A program made the translations under genes and the position numbers. This document shows, one piece after another, positions 12,768 to 12,895 of a stretch of 12,895 nt of DNA. The stretch is from Bacillota bacterium (GTDB lineage Bacteria; Bacillota; Clostridia; Acetivibrionales; DSM-1351): assembly GCA_023415305.1 (NCBI GenBank), contig JAEZKZ010000021.1, forward strand, positions 1 to 12,895. The letters are read 5' to 3'. How positions within the stretch are numbered: the stretch's first letter is position 1; each line of letters begins with the position of its first letter. The notes under the pieces were generated by a model. That model searched no databases and had not been told where the DNA came from. It was given only the letters and a program-made list of their open reading frames with translations.

Positions 12768-12895
12768 GGGCTCTATACTAAACGTTGGGGTAGAATAAAA
12801 AAAAATGAGGCATAATGCTTCGAATTCTTGTAAACTGAAGTTACCACACCACACTTTTCAAGAAGGAGAATGTATATGCCTCATACAGATTATAT
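12768..12895 (+). mobile_element. Left end of an insertion sequence, ISL3-like
   Basis: From 12768 the sequence begins GGGCTCTATACTAAACGTTG, which resembles the terminal inverted repeats of ISL3-family elements (GG-CTCT-TAC-AAA type). A short A-rich non-coding stretch and a well-placed transposase start follow. The right end and target duplication are outside the window. The family call is from recall of the terminus and needs checking; that this is an IS end is more certain than its family. Confidence 0.55.
12876..12895 (+). CDS. Transposase, first codons only
   Basis: Only MPHTDY is visible, starting at the ATG at 12876 with AAGGAG 7 nt upstream (12863-12868). The assignment as transposase rests on the IS-like terminus 108 bp upstream. 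The start codon region ATGCCTCAT can pair with ATGAGGCAT at 12805-12813. Confidence 0.5.

Noticed and set aside
1..12895. CRISPR array, prophage or defence island
   Set aside because: No regularly spaced repeats, phage structural genes or known defence domains were seen on either strand.

Overview
The window reads as low-GC Clostridia chromosome, plausibly a cellulolytic cluster III relative (Ruminiclostridium/Acetivibrio type). The reasons are a four-subunit-type pyruvate:ferredoxin oxidoreductase, sporulation genes (yaaL-bofA), strong GGAGG ribosome sites, a Soj/Spo0J ParAB pair with consensus parS sites, and a DUF4446 gene behind parB. The genus is an inference; the class is well supported. 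No phage, CRISPR array or defence system is visible.

Left part (1-1973, minus strand). The por operon runs leftward as porG-porD-porA, with porA cut by the window edge. It has a good sigma-A promoter about 270 bp upstream of porG, a palindrome over the -35 box, and a long leader with competing hairpins. Upstream lies a yaaL (DUF2508)-bofA pair, closed by its own terminator. This pair usually follows recR, which is not here.

Middle part (2155-7639). This is a run of single genes: a GNAT acetyltransferase (+), a YflT-like glycine-zipper protein (-), a HAD phosphatase of PpaX type (-), CDP-diacylglycerol-serine O-phosphatidyltransferase pssA (+) with a strong terminator, a second GNAT acetyltransferase related to AAC(6') (-), a ferredoxin-nitroreductase fusion (-), and the AraC-type regulator that probably controls it (-).

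RNA part (7726-8420). Two tRNA-Ser genes (TGA and GCT anticodons) are transcribed leftward from a near-consensus promoter. Downstream is a GC-rich, hairpin-rich non-coding block that contains a 20-bp copy of the tRNA-Ser(GCT) 3' end and is bracketed by several terminator hairpins. This is the least explained stretch of the window.

Right part (8498-12895). An operon parA-parB-DUF4446-TPR/coiled-coil membrane protein runs leftward from a good promoter. Two perfect parS sites lie about 960 bp apart upstream of parA, so the origin of replication is probably close. Between the parS sites is a metallo-beta-lactamase-fold gene broken by two single-base frameshifts at A-tracts. The window ends in the left end of an insertion sequence (ISL3-like by its terminus), with the first codons of its transposase.

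The most interesting points are the doubly frameshifted MBL gene between two parS sites, the tRNA-derived structured block, the unexplained envelope protein in the parAB operon, and the regulated-looking por leader.
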